Origin: Rhodococcus sp. 4CII
Lineage (GTDB): Bacteria; Actinomycetota; Actinomycetes; Mycobacteriales; Mycobacteriaceae
DNA length: 64,000 nucleotides
Direction of reading: 5' to 3'
NCBI RefSeq assembly: GCF_014256275.1
Contig: NZ_JACCFE010000002.1
Location: 3,328,001-3,392,000, forward strand
A program made the position numbers and the translations under genes. Positions 35,358 through 43,202 of this stretch are shown here, in pieces. The notes under the pieces were generated by a model. The model was not told where the DNA came from. It ran no database searches and saw only the letters and a program-made list of their open reading frames with translations. Position 1 is the first letter of the stretch, and each line of letters opens with the position of its first letter.

Positions 35358-36614
35358 TCATGGTTTCAGAACATCGGTGCCGACGAACGGCACGAGCGCC
35401 TCGGGCACCCGGACGGTGCCGTCCGACTGCTGATGGTTCTCGAGAATCGCGACGATCCACCGCGTGGTGGCCAGCGTGCCGTTGAGGGTCGCGGCCGTCT
35501 GCGGCTTCCCATTCTCGTCGCGGTACCGCACACCGAGGCGTCGCGCCTGGAACGTCGTGCAGTTGGACGTCGAGGTGAGCTCCCGGTACGCCTGCTGCGT
35601 CGGCACCCACGCCTCGCAGTCGAACTTGCGGGCCGCCGACGACCCCAGGTCGCCGCCCGCGACGTCGATCACCCGGTAGGGCACCTCGATGGCGGCGAGC
35701 ATGTCCCGCTCCCACCCGAGTAGCCGCTGGTGTTCGGCGTCCGCGTCCTCGGGCTTGCAGTAGGTGAACATCTCCACCTTGTCGAACTGGTGGACGCGGA
35801 TGATGCCGCGGGTGTCCTTGCCGTAGCTGCCGGCCTCGCGGCGGAAGCACGTCGACCAGCCTGCGTACCGCTTGGGCCCGTCGGCGAGGTCGAGGATCTC
35901 CCCCGAGTGGTATCCGGCCAGCGGGACCTCGGACGTGCCGACGAGGTACAGGTCGTCGTCCGCGAGGTGGTAGATCTCGTCTGCGTGGGCACCGAGGAAC
36001 CCGGTTCCCGCCATGATCTCGGGGCGCACCAGCACCGGCGGGATCATCATCTGGAAACCATTGGCCATCGCCTTCTGCGCCGCCAGCTGCAGCATTCCCA
36101 GTTGCAGCATGGCACCGAAGCCGGTGAGGAAGTAGAAGCGGGCGCCCGACACCTTGGCGCCGCGTTCCATGTCGATCAGGCCCAGCGATTCGCCCAGCTC
36201 GAGGTGGTCCTTGGGCTCGAAGTCGAACGTCGGAACGTCACCGACCGTCTCGAGGGTGATGAAGTCGTCCTCGCCGCCGGCGGGGGCACCCTCCTGGACG
36301 ATGTTGGAGATCGCCCGGTGCGCGGCGTCGAGCGCGGCCTGCGCCTCGTGCTGCTCGGCCTCGGCCTGCTTCACCTTGGCTGCGAGTTCCTTGGAGCCCT
36401 CCAGCAGCGCCGGACGTTCCTCCGGGGACGCCTGCCCGACCTTCTTGCCGAAGGCCTTCTGCTCGGCGCGCAGGTTGTCGCCGGCGAGAACGGCGGCCCG
36501 GCGGGACGCGTCGGCCTCGAGCAGCGCGTCGACCAGGGCGGGATCTTCGCCGCGGGTGCGCTGCGACTCACGGACGGCGTCGGGGTTCTCGCGGAGGAAC
36601 TTCAGGTCAATCAC
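35358..36614 (-). CDS. serS: Seryl-tRNA synthetase
   Basis: A 418-residue class II synthetase. The N-terminal ~110 residues form the antiparallel coiled-coil arm (NLRAEQKAFGKKVGQ...KVKQAEAEQHEAQ). The catalytic core carries motif 2 (CFRREAGSYGKDTRGIIRVHQFDKVEMF region) and motif 3 near NGTLATTRWIVAILENHQ. It charges tRNA-Ser and tRNA-Sec with serine. GTG start at 36614. Housekeeping gene; position beside Rv3835/Rv3836-like genes matches M. tuberculosis. Confidence 0.97.
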   Translation of the reverse strand: MIDLKFLRENPDAVRESQRTRGEDPALVDALLEADASRRAAVLAGDNLRAEQKAFGKKVGQASPEERPALLEGSKELAAKVKQAEAEQHEAQAALDAAHRAISNIVQEGAPAGGEDDFITLETVGDVPTFDFEPKDHLELGESLGLIDMERGAKVSGARFYFLTGFGAMLQLGMLQLAAQKAMANGFQMMIPPVLVRPEIMAGTGFLGAHADEIYHLADDDLYLVGTSEVPLAGYHSGEILDLADGPKRYAGWSTCFRREAGSYGKDTRGIIRVHQFDKVEMFTYCKPEDADAEHQRLLGWERDMLAAIEVPYRVIDVAGGDLGSSAARKFDCEAWVPTQQAYRELTSTSNCTTFQARRLGVRYRDENGKPQTAATLNGTLATTRWIVAILENHQQSDGTVRVPEALVPFVGTDVLKP

Positions 36615-36647
36615 GGCTTCAAACCCTACCGGGCGCCGCCGGGCGGC

Positions 36648-37066
36648 TCACTCCGGTTTCGGTTCCAGGATGCTCAGGAGGTCCTCGCGGCCGAACATGC
36701 GGGCGGCGTCGACGGCGGTCGGATGCCCGGCGGTGCGTCCGCGCCGCCCGCCACGAGCGTGCGAACCACGGCGTCCTCACCCTTGAACAGGGCCCCTGCC
36801 AGCGGAGACTGCCCCTTGTCGTTGAGCCGGTCGACGTCGGCGCCTCGGTCGATCAGCACCTGAACGGCCTCCGCGTGCCCGTGGTAGGCGGCCAGCATCA
36901 CCAGCGTGTCGCCGTTCTGATTGGCCAGGTTCACCGGGACGCCCGCGTCGACGTACGTGGCCAACGACACGGCGTCACCGGATCGTGCCGTGTCGAACAC
37001 CCGTCCGGCCAGCTCCTGAATTTCGGGATCCACCTGCTCGGCGGACTGCCGAGGATCGTCGCTCAT
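36648..37066 (-). pseudogene. Ankyrin-repeat protein gene with an apparent frameshift
   Basis: The ORF from ATG 37066 reads as ankyrin repeats (NQNGDTLVMLAAYHGHAEAVQVLIDRGADVDRLNDKGQSPLAGALF, then DAVVRTLVAGGAD). After that it leaves the family pattern and stops at 36674. Shifting frame near 36735-36745 restores AGHPTAVDAARMFGREDLLSILEPKPE and a stop at 36648-36650, just before serS. About 28 C-terminal residues are therefore out of frame. A real 1-bp indel, a sequencing error or a rare recoding event are all possible. The remaining repeats could still fold. Confidence 0.75.
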
Positions 37067-37147
37067 GGTCGTCGAAGTTACGCCAGGTTCCAGCCGATTG
37101 CGGGAGTTGTTCTGCTTCCACGAGCGGAACAGGCATTATGGAAATCG

Positions 37148-38254
37148 ATGTCCTCAGATCAATCGAACGGCGCCGAGCCCCAGCCGGAGAATTCCGGGCG
37201 ACCGGGGAAGGCTCCCCGCAGCATGTCCGCGACCACGACGCGTCGTGCGCTGGCGGCCGTCGCCGCAGGTGCCGTGGTGGCCGCGATCGCCACCTTCGCG
37301 ATCGCGGGCGGTTTCAACCGCAGCGACAACCTCCCGACGCACTCGACCGGCCCCGGCCCGCAGGCGACCGGGACCGTGGCAGGCGACGCGTTCTCGTCGG
37401 CGGCCGCCGGCGACTGCCTCGACTGGACGCCGTCGAACGATCCCCAGGAGGACCGCAAGGACGTCGCGAAGGTCGGCTGCGCCGACGAGCACCGGTTCGA
37501 GGTGGCGGCACCACTGGACCTCAGCGTCTACCCGGGCGCCGAGTTCGGTCCGGGTTCGCGTTACCCGGGTGCACTGCGGTTCGCGTCGTTGCGGGACGAG
37601 CACTGCGTGCCCGCCGTCGACACCTACCTGGGCGCGAAGTTCGACCCGTACGGCAAGTTCAGTGTGGGCCTCATGTTCCCCAGCGAGTCCGGTTGGGCGT
37701 CGGGTGAGCGCACGCTGCGCTGCGGGCTCCAATTCTCCAGCACCGCAGGCACGTTGCTGCCGTTCACCGGGAAGGTCGCGGAGCAGGACCAGTCCAACAT
37801 CTGGGATCCGGGCACGTGCATCGGAATCAACCAGAACGTGCCCACCGATCCCGTCGACTGCGCGCAGCCGCACGCCTTCGAAGTGATCTCCGTCGTCGAC
37901 CTCGCCACCCAGTTCCCCGCCTCGATGCCGTCCGTCGAAGACCAGGACAAGTACCTCGAAGGCGTGTGCACGCAGGCCGCCAACGAGTACCTCGGTTCCG
38001 CGGACGCCCTGCGGGACAAGACGCTGACGTTGTTCTGGGACAACCTCGAACTCGACAGTTGGCTGGCGGGCAGCAGGCGGGTCAACTGCTCGGTGGGCAA
38101 GGAAACCGGCGCCGGCGGCTTCTCGACCCTCACCGGTTCGGCGAAGGGCGAGATCCTCATCAACGGCGCGGCACCCGTGGCGCCGCCGCCGGTCCCGGAG
38201 GGCCGGTCGGTACCGACCCCGCTTCCCGGCGCAGCGCCCGTTCCCGGGAACTGA
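37148..38254 (+). CDS. Septum-formation-type membrane protein (Rv3835 type)
   Basis: A 368-residue protein: a polar, Pro-rich cytoplasmic N-terminus (~40 residues), one membrane helix (ALAAVAAGAVVAAIATFAIAGGF), and an extracytoplasmic region with two similar Cys-containing units (GDCLDWT...VGCADEHRFEV and GTCIGIN...VDCAQPHAFEV), as in the Septum_form domain. The role is thought to be in the envelope but is not established. ATG at 37148; frame continues upstream without features. Divergent from the ankyrin gene and followed 1 bp later by the metallopeptidase gene. Confidence 0.8.
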   Translation: MSSDQSNGAEPQPENSGRPGKAPRSMSATTTRRALAAVAAGAVVAAIATFAIAGGFNRSDNLPTHSTGPGPQATGTVAGDAFSSAAAGDCLDWTPSNDPQEDRKDVAKVGCADEHRFEVAAPLDLSVYPGAEFGPGSRYPGALRFASLRDEHCVPAVDTYLGAKFDPYGKFSVGLMFPSESGWASGERTLRCGLQFSSTAGTLLPFTGKVAEQDQSNIWDPGTCIGINQNVPTDPVDCAQPHAFEVISVVDLATQFPASMPSVEDQDKYLEGVCTQAANEYLGSADALRDKTLTLFWDNLELDSWLAGSRRVNCSVGKETGAGGFSTLTGSAKGEILINGAAPVAPPPVPEGRSVPTPLPGAAPVPGN

Positions 38255-38255
38255 T

Positions 38256-38606
38256 GTGGCGGTGAGCATGACGCCCGGCCGATTCGAGGAATTGGTGGGC
38301 GACGCACTCGACCTGATCCCGCCGCAGCTCGCGGCCGCCATCGACAACGTCGTCGTCCTCGTCGACGACCGCAACGACGAGGACCCGCACCTCCTGGGCC
38401 TCTACCACGGGATTGCGCTGACGGAACGGGACAGTCATTACGGCGGATCCCTGCCCGATACGATCACCGTCTATCGCGACGCCCTCCTCGACATCTGCAG
38501 TTCGGAGGAGGAACTCGTGCACGAGGTGGCCGTCACCGTAATACACGAGGTTGCACACTACTTCGGGATAGAAGAAGATCGCTTGCACGAGCTCGGCTGG
38601 GGATGA
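38256..38606 (+). CDS. Zincin-like metallopeptidase family protein (Rv3836 type)
   Basis: A 116-residue protein with a HEVAHYFGIEEDRLHELGW C-terminus: HExxH plus a downstream Glu/His pattern of the DUF1025-like zincin family. Protease activity has not been shown for most members. GTG at 38256 gives MAVSMTPGRFEELVGDALDLIP, similar to the mycobacterial protein; ATG at 38268 is an alternative. It lies immediately after the septum-formation gene, probably co-transcribed. Confidence 0.84.
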   Translation: MAVSMTPGRFEELVGDALDLIPPQLAAAIDNVVVLVDDRNDEDPHLLGLYHGIALTERDSHYGGSLPDTITVYRDALLDICSSEEELVHEVAVTVIHEVAHYFGIEEDRLHELGWG

Positions 38607-38615
38607 ACGGTTTTC

Positions 38616-38636
38616 CCGAGAAAGAAATTCTCGGGA
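38616..38636 (+). terminator. Hairpin after the metallopeptidase gene
   Basis: CCCGAGAA and TTCTCGGG form a perfect 8-bp stem with a 5-nt loop starting 10 bp after the stop codon. No T-run follows. It may end the upstream operon or be the first hairpin of the leader before the PE gene. Confidence 0.6.
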
Positions 38637-38685
38637 GCGGGGGGAACCGAAGAGCGAGTTGCAGCGTCCAAGTGAGTAGGGACAG

Positions 38686-38717
38686 CTGCATCATGCAGTT
38701 CGTTTGCCGGGGGGCAA
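38686..38717 (+). promoter_or_regulatory. Structured leader upstream of the PE gene
   Basis: Two further hairpins precede the PE ribosome site: an imperfect one centred on CTGCATCATGCAG (38686-38698) and TTGCC-GGGG-GGCAA (38704-38717). With the stem at 38616-38636 they make a folded ~140-nt intergenic leader. I do not recognise a known riboswitch class. Confidence 0.4.
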
Positions 38718-38756
38718 CTGCCTTCCGCCTGCCTAGGTCAGAAGGAGTTCGACGCA

Positions 38757-39062
38757 ATGCCGGATCTGCACGTCGCACCTGAAGCTCTCGTCGCCGCCGC
38801 CGTGGAACTCGACGCGCTCGCCGCGCGTCTCGAGGCATCGGTCGCGCTCAATTCCGCGGCCATCCGCGTGCTCCCGTCGGGGAGCGAAGAAGTGTCCCTG
38901 CACGCGGCCGGCTACTTCAACACCGTGGCCACCACGTTCACTCCGGCTGTCGCCCAGGGCATTCTCGAGATGCGCGAGACCGCGAACACGCTCCGTACCC
39001 AGGCCGCGCTGTATGTCGCCGAGGACCTCGCGCTCGGCGCGACCCTCGCTGCGGGCATGTGA
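38757..39062 (+). CDS. PE-family type VII secretion substrate
   Basis: A 101-residue helical protein. It begins MPDLHVAPEALVAAA, with the PE dipeptide at residues 8-9 as in mycobacterial PE proteins. Near the C-terminus LYVAEDL gives the type VII signal YxxxD (Y86, D90). PE proteins pair with a PPE protein as a helical heterodimer and leave through an ESX system. ATG at 38757 has GAAGGAG upstream. The PPE gene follows after 34 bp and EspG after that, which supports the call strongly. Confidence 0.85.
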   Translation: MPDLHVAPEALVAAAVELDALAARLEASVALNSAAIRVLPSGSEEVSLHAAGYFNTVATTFTPAVAQGILEMRETANTLRTQAALYVAEDLALGATLAAGM

Positions 39063-39096
39063 CCGCGGGCGCCTCGAGACCACCAGGAGATCAGAC

Positions 39097-40284
39097 ATGA
39101 CCATGGGACTGACAGGTGTCATCTGGTTGCCCCGCGGGGCAACCGTCAACTCGACCACCCTCGTCGCGGGCGCCGGACCGGTGCCGCTCAGCGTGGCGAG
39201 TGCGGCGTGGACGGCGTTGTCCACCAGCTTCGTCGACGCCAACATCACGCTCGTCCGTGTGATGGCCGAACTCGCCGCCGGCTGGCAGGGCGTGTCCGCC
39301 GTCGCCGCTCTGGCCAAGATCACGCCGTTCACGGTGTGGACCGCCGAATGCGCCGAACTCGCAGCGGATACGGCAGCGAAGGCGGGGCTGGAGGCGGGGG
39401 CGTACACCACCGCCGCGCTGATCATGCCCAGCATTCCCGAGATCGTCGCGGTCAAGACCGCGAAGGCCGCCGCCTACTCGACGGGTGGCGCACTGAACGG
39501 CACCGCCGCGGCCGCGGAAGCCGCCGACCGCGCGATGGATATTCGTGCCGGGCTCGTGATGGAAGGCTATGAGGCCGCGTCGAACATCCTCGCGCTGCAG
39601 CGCACGTACAAGCAGCCGCCGCGCATCGTCACCAAGGCCGATTCGAAGGAGGTCGGAAGCTTCGACGAGATTCCGTCCGACGGCGAATTCGATCCGACGC
39701 GGGCGGCCGCGGCCGCGGTGATGGCCGCCGGCCAGAACCCCGCCGTCACCGCGGCCACATCGCAGGTCGGCAGCATCGCCGGCACCACCGTCTCCACCGC
39801 CACGTCGGCGGCGAGCAATATCGGCGGCGCGGCGCTGTCCGCGGTCACCGGCGGCGGCGTCACCCCGTTGACTGGTGCACCGATGATGTCGGGCGGATCG
39901 TACGGCGGTGGCTCCGCGTCGACCAGCGCTGCGGCGGCACGCACGTCGGTCGGTGCGATCGGTGCCGGCGGTGCGACGCTGCCCGAGGGCTGGGGCAAGG
40001 CGGACGGGCTCGGCCAGGGCGCCCGACCCGGCGCACCCGCGCCTGCACCCGGCGGTGTGATCGGGGAGGTCCGAGCCGACGTGACCCCGGCTGCGGCGGC
40101 GCGCGGTGCCGCAGGCAGCGGGCCGATGACGGTCGGACGCGGCGCCGCCGGCGCGGGCTCGCAGGACGACGAGGAGCGCGACACCCCCGACTACCTGAAG
40201 AACTTCGAGCACTTCTCCGACGGGCGCACCGTCATCCCGTCGGTCATCGGCGCGAACCCCGACCACCGGGAGTCCGGACGGTGA
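39097..40284 (+). CDS. PPE-family protein
   Basis: A 395-residue protein. The N-terminal ~170 residues are helical with the WxG-type turn in AELAAGWQGVSAVAAL. The initial PPE motif is changed to LPR (VIWLPRGATVN). The rest is Gly/Ala/Ser/Pro-rich, ending in an acidic DDEERDTPDYLKNFEHFSDGRTVIPSVIG tail. It should dimerise with the PE protein through helices 2-3 and carry an EspG-binding tip. ATG at 39097 follows AGGAG. Its stop overlaps the espG start by 4 bp (GTGA). Confidence 0.85.
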   Translation: MTMGLTGVIWLPRGATVNSTTLVAGAGPVPLSVASAAWTALSTSFVDANITLVRVMAELAAGWQGVSAVAALAKITPFTVWTAECAELAADTAAKAGLEAGAYTTAALIMPSIPEIVAVKTAKAAAYSTGGALNGTAAAAEAADRAMDIRAGLVMEGYEAASNILALQRTYKQPPRIVTKADSKEVGSFDEIPSDGEFDPTRAAAAAVMAAGQNPAVTAATSQVGSIAGTTVSTATSAASNIGGAALSAVTGGGVTPLTGAPMMSGGSYGGGSASTSAAAARTSVGAIGAGGATLPEGWGKADGLGQGARPGAPAPAPGGVIGEVRADVTPAAAARGAAGSGPMTVGRGAAGAGSQDDEERDTPDYLKNFEHFSDGRTVIPSVIGANPDHRESGR

Positions 40285-41075
40285 TCGATCTGGGCACCCA
40301 GCCGGGCACCCCGACCCTCCCGGCGGTGACCCTGAGCCTCGACGAAATGGACTATCTCGTCGACACGCTCGCGCTCGACGTACTGCCGGTGGTGCTCGAT
40401 GCCGGGCCGCGGTACGACAGCTACGACGCCCGGGACGCAGCGTTCCGCGGCGCCGTCGACACCCTCGCCGCCCGGGATCTGCTCCCGGGCGGTGGGGTTC
40501 ACCCCGCACTCGCCGACCGGCTCCGGGTGCTCGCCCGACCGCGGTGGGAGATCGCCCTGCGCTGGTACGTCGACGGCAGCATTTCGCGTTTGTGCATCTC
40601 GCAGGGTGACACCGTCGCGGTGCTGGCATTGCGCGCCGGCGACACGTACGTCGTCCAGGACGCCGGCGCCGACATCTTCGCCCCCGTCATCGGAGCGCTC
40701 GGGACGGTCGACCCGCTGAGCTTCGGCGTCGTCAATGCACCCACGGTCCAGCTCGGCGAAGCCTTCGATCAGGGCGGCGACGGCAAGTCGCTCGCCGCGG
40801 CCCTCGCCGCACTCGGGGTGACCGCAGCCGACGCGGCCACCCTCGGCAACGCGATGGCCGGCTGCACCAGATACGCCGAGATCGTCGGAATCGCGTACGG
40901 CGACGGGCAATACGATCCGGTGGGCGGTCCCGTCACCGTGTTCGACACCCCGGGCGGACGCGTCGTCGGCACGTCCAGCGTCTCCGCGCACGGGGTCGCG
41001 TGGTCGTCGCTCAGCCCCGGCAGCCCGCAGCGTCTGCGGCAGGCGCTGGAATCGCTGGCCGACCGACTGACCTAG
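40281..41075 (+). CDS. EspG-type ESX secretion chaperone
   Basis: A 264-residue protein resembling EspG (PF14011-type): VTLSLDEMDYLVDTLALDVLPVVL at the N-terminus, ALADRLRVLARPRWEIALRW in the middle, and a C-terminal QRLRQALESLADRL helix. EspG binds the tip of its cognate PPE in the cytosol and keeps the PE-PPE dimer soluble before secretion. GTG start overlaps the PPE stop. The TAG stop lies in a CTAG shared with the convergent gene. No ESX core genes (EccB-E, MycP) are in the window. Confidence 0.82.
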   Translation: MIDLGTQPGTPTLPAVTLSLDEMDYLVDTLALDVLPVVLDAGPRYDSYDARDAAFRGAVDTLAARDLLPGGGVHPALADRLRVLARPRWEIALRWYVDGSISRLCISQGDTVAVLALRAGDTYVVQDAGADIFAPVIGALGTVDPLSFGVVNAPTVQLGEAFDQGGDGKSLAAALAALGVTAADAATLGNAMAGCTRYAEIVGIAYGDGQYDPVGGPVTVFDTPGGRVVGTSSVSAHGVAWSSLSPGSPQRLRQALESLADRLT

Positions 41076-42466
41076 ATCGGCTGCCGCTTCCACCACGCGC
41101 CGGTGTCGCGGCGTTCCTTCCAGGTGGTGAATTCGTACCGGTACATGCGCGCCCGCACATGCTTGGGCGGTTCATCCGGGAATGGGTTGTACTGCAACAG
41201 CTTCAACGTGTCGCGATCGTTCCGCAACAACCGCTCGACGAACCCCCGGAACCACGGTTCGGCGTACCCGGGCGAGATCGCCGTGAACCAGAACAGCCAG
41301 TCGAGTCGCAGATGATACGGCGCGAACTGGCGCGGTCGACGGCGCACGTCGCCCGGCTTTCCCTTGAAGCCGTACTCCTTCCACTCGGAGCGGAGGCTGA
41401 CGTGTCCGTCGGCCGTCCCCTCCACGATCACCTCGTACCGCACCCGGGTGATGCTCCCGAACGCGCCGTACGTGTTGACGAAATGCCACTTGTTGAACGA
41501 GGCATTCATGCGCTGCCCGTGCGAGATCAGGTTCCGAATCGGCCAGTAGCTCAGCACGGCGACGAGCGCCGTCACCGCGACCACCGCCACCACGAAGGGC
41601 AGCGGCGCCGAATCGCTGCCTGCCGGTATGTCGAACGGCAGCACCGCCGCGTACACGCCGTCCGGGATGACGGACAGACCGAGCACGATCGTCGTCCAGT
41701 TCAACCACGAGAAGTTGCCGCTCGCCACCAGCCAGAGTTGGGTGACGATCATGACCGTCGCGGCGATCGCGGCCACCGGTTGCGGCGCGAACAGGCCGAA
41801 CGGCACCACGAGTTGAGCGAAGTGGTTGCCGAGCACCTCCACCCGGTGCAGGGGCTTCGGCAGCCGGTGGAAGTACCAGCTGAACGGTCCGGGCATGGGC
41901 TGTGTCTCGTGGTGGTAGTACAGGCAGGTGAGGTTGCGCCAGCATCGATCGCCGCGCATCTTGATCAGTCCGGCACCGAATTCGAGACGGAACAACAGCC
42001 ACCTCAGCACCAGCAGCACGAGAATCGGCGGCCCGACCGACGCGTTGCCCAGGAAGATCGCGAGGAACCCCGCCTCGAGCAGCAACGACTCCCAGCCGAA
42101 GCTGTACCAGAGCTGGGAGACGTTGACGATCGACAGGTACAGCACCCACAGCACGAACCACACGAGCATGCACGCCGTGAGCGGAATGATCTGCGTCAGA
42201 CCGAGTAGCGCGGCGAGGGACAGGGCGGCGCCGGTCCAGCACACCGTCTCGAAGAACCGGTCCGAGTAGTGCAGGTGGAAGATACTCGGGGCGCGCCCGA
42301 ACGTGACGCGGCGGAGGAAATCCGGGATGGGCAGCATCCCGGTGCTACCGACGAGGGGCCTGAACTGGTTTCTCGCCGCGACGAACGCGACGAGATAGAT
42401 CGCGGCGAGTCCCTCGGTGACGAGCAGCCGACCGAGCCAATAGTCATCGCCAACGAACCATTCCAC
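41072..42466 (-). CDS. Lipase maturation factor family membrane protein
   Basis: A ~464-residue polytopic membrane protein similar to LMF1: VEWFVGDDYWLGRLLVTEGLAAIY, a long hydrophobic core, YHHETQPMPGPFSWYFHRLPKPLHRVEV, and a soluble C-terminus (YRYEFTTWKERRDTGAWWKR). Eukaryotic LMF1 helps lipases fold in the ER; the bacterial role is unknown. GTG at 42466 is preferred because GAGGAG lies 8 bp upstream; GTG at 42475 is too close to it. Convergent with espG, sharing CTAG. Confidence 0.82.
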   Translation of the reverse strand: MEWFVGDDYWLGRLLVTEGLAAIYLVAFVAARNQFRPLVGSTGMLPIPDFLRRVTFGRAPSIFHLHYSDRFFETVCWTGAALSLAALLGLTQIIPLTACMLVWFVLWVLYLSIVNVSQLWYSFGWESLLLEAGFLAIFLGNASVGPPILVLLVLRWLLFRLEFGAGLIKMRGDRCWRNLTCLYYHHETQPMPGPFSWYFHRLPKPLHRVEVLGNHFAQLVVPFGLFAPQPVAAIAATVMIVTQLWLVASGNFSWLNWTTIVLGLSVIPDGVYAAVLPFDIPAGSDSAPLPFVVAVVAVTALVAVLSYWPIRNLISHGQRMNASFNKWHFVNTYGAFGSITRVRYEVIVEGTADGHVSLRSEWKEYGFKGKPGDVRRRPRQFAPYHLRLDWLFWFTAISPGYAEPWFRGFVERLLRNDRDTLKLLQYNPFPDEPPKHVRARMYRYEFTTWKERRDTGAWWKRQPI

Positions 42467-42530
42467 CGCCGTCACTCCTCGAGGACGGTTTCCTCCATCG
42501 TCGCGCAACCCCCGGGTGCGCGCAACGACA

Positions 42531-43202
42531 TCACCCCATGGGGTCGTCGGCGCCGGGAACGATGCGATGCTCGAACGGCGGCTCGACGGTGCCCCAGCGC
42601 ACGCACTCCCAGCCACCGCCTGCGAGCGGCGTCAACTCCACCGACTGCGTGTTGGCGAGGTGATTGTTGGCGGCGAAGAGTCCGGGCACACCCGCCAATT
42701 GGGCTGCCACGAGCCGGATGGCGGCGCCGTGGCTGACGAGCACGACGTCGCCCGAGGCCGCCGGGTCGTCGAGGTACTGCTCGCGCAGGGAGTCCACGAC
42801 CGGGACGTACCGGCCGAGGATGTCGTGGGCGGATTCCCCGCCGGGTACCCGGGCGTCCAGTTCACCGGTGTGCCACAGGTGGAACGTCTTCATGAACAGC
42901 TTGTGCGATTCCTCGTCGCTGCGGTCCTCGAGTTCACCGGCCTGCGCCTCGTGCAGGCCCTCCCGCACCTGGACGGCGATGCCCGACGCCAGTTCCACGA
43001 ATCGCGCCGTCTGTCGCGCGCGCAGTGCCTGCGAGGACACGAGGGCGGCCGTCGTCGCCGCGGCGGCGAGGTCGGCGCCCAGCCGTTCGGCCTGGGAGCG
43101 CCCTTCGGGTGTCAGCCGGGCGCCCGGCAGTCGGGTGTCGAGTCTGCGCTCGACGTTGGCCTCGGTCTGCCCGTGCCGGACCAGGATCAGCTTGCCGCTC
43201 AC
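42531..43202 (-). CDS. gpm2: Histidine phosphatase / phosphoglycerate mutase-like (Gpm2, Rv3837c type)
   Basis: A 223-residue histidine phosphatase: LILVRHGQTEANVERRLD at the N-terminus (catalytic His), SSQALRARQTA, a Glu acid in GLHEAQAGELEDRSDEE, and VVLVSHGAAIRL. In this family phosphate is taken from small metabolites; glycolytic mutase activity is not likely. GTG start at 43202 overlaps the pheA stop by 4 bp (GTGA), so it is expressed with prephenate dehydratase as in M. tuberculosis. Confidence 0.87.
   Translation of the reverse strand: MSGKLILVRHGQTEANVERRLDTRLPGARLTPEGRSQAERLGADLAAAATTAALVSSQALRARQTARFVELASGIAVQVREGLHEAQAGELEDRSDEESHKLFMKTFHLWHTGELDARVPGGESAHDILGRYVPVVDSLREQYLDDPAASGDVVLVSHGAAIRLVAAQLAGVPGLFAANNHLANTQSVELTPLAGGGWECVRWGTVEPPFEHRIVPGADDPMG

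Noticed and set aside
38616..38756. A c-di-AMP (ydaO-type) riboswitch before the PE gene
   Set aside because: A G-rich GGGGGGAACC string is present, but the rest of the conserved core, such as GGGGTGAA, is not visible.
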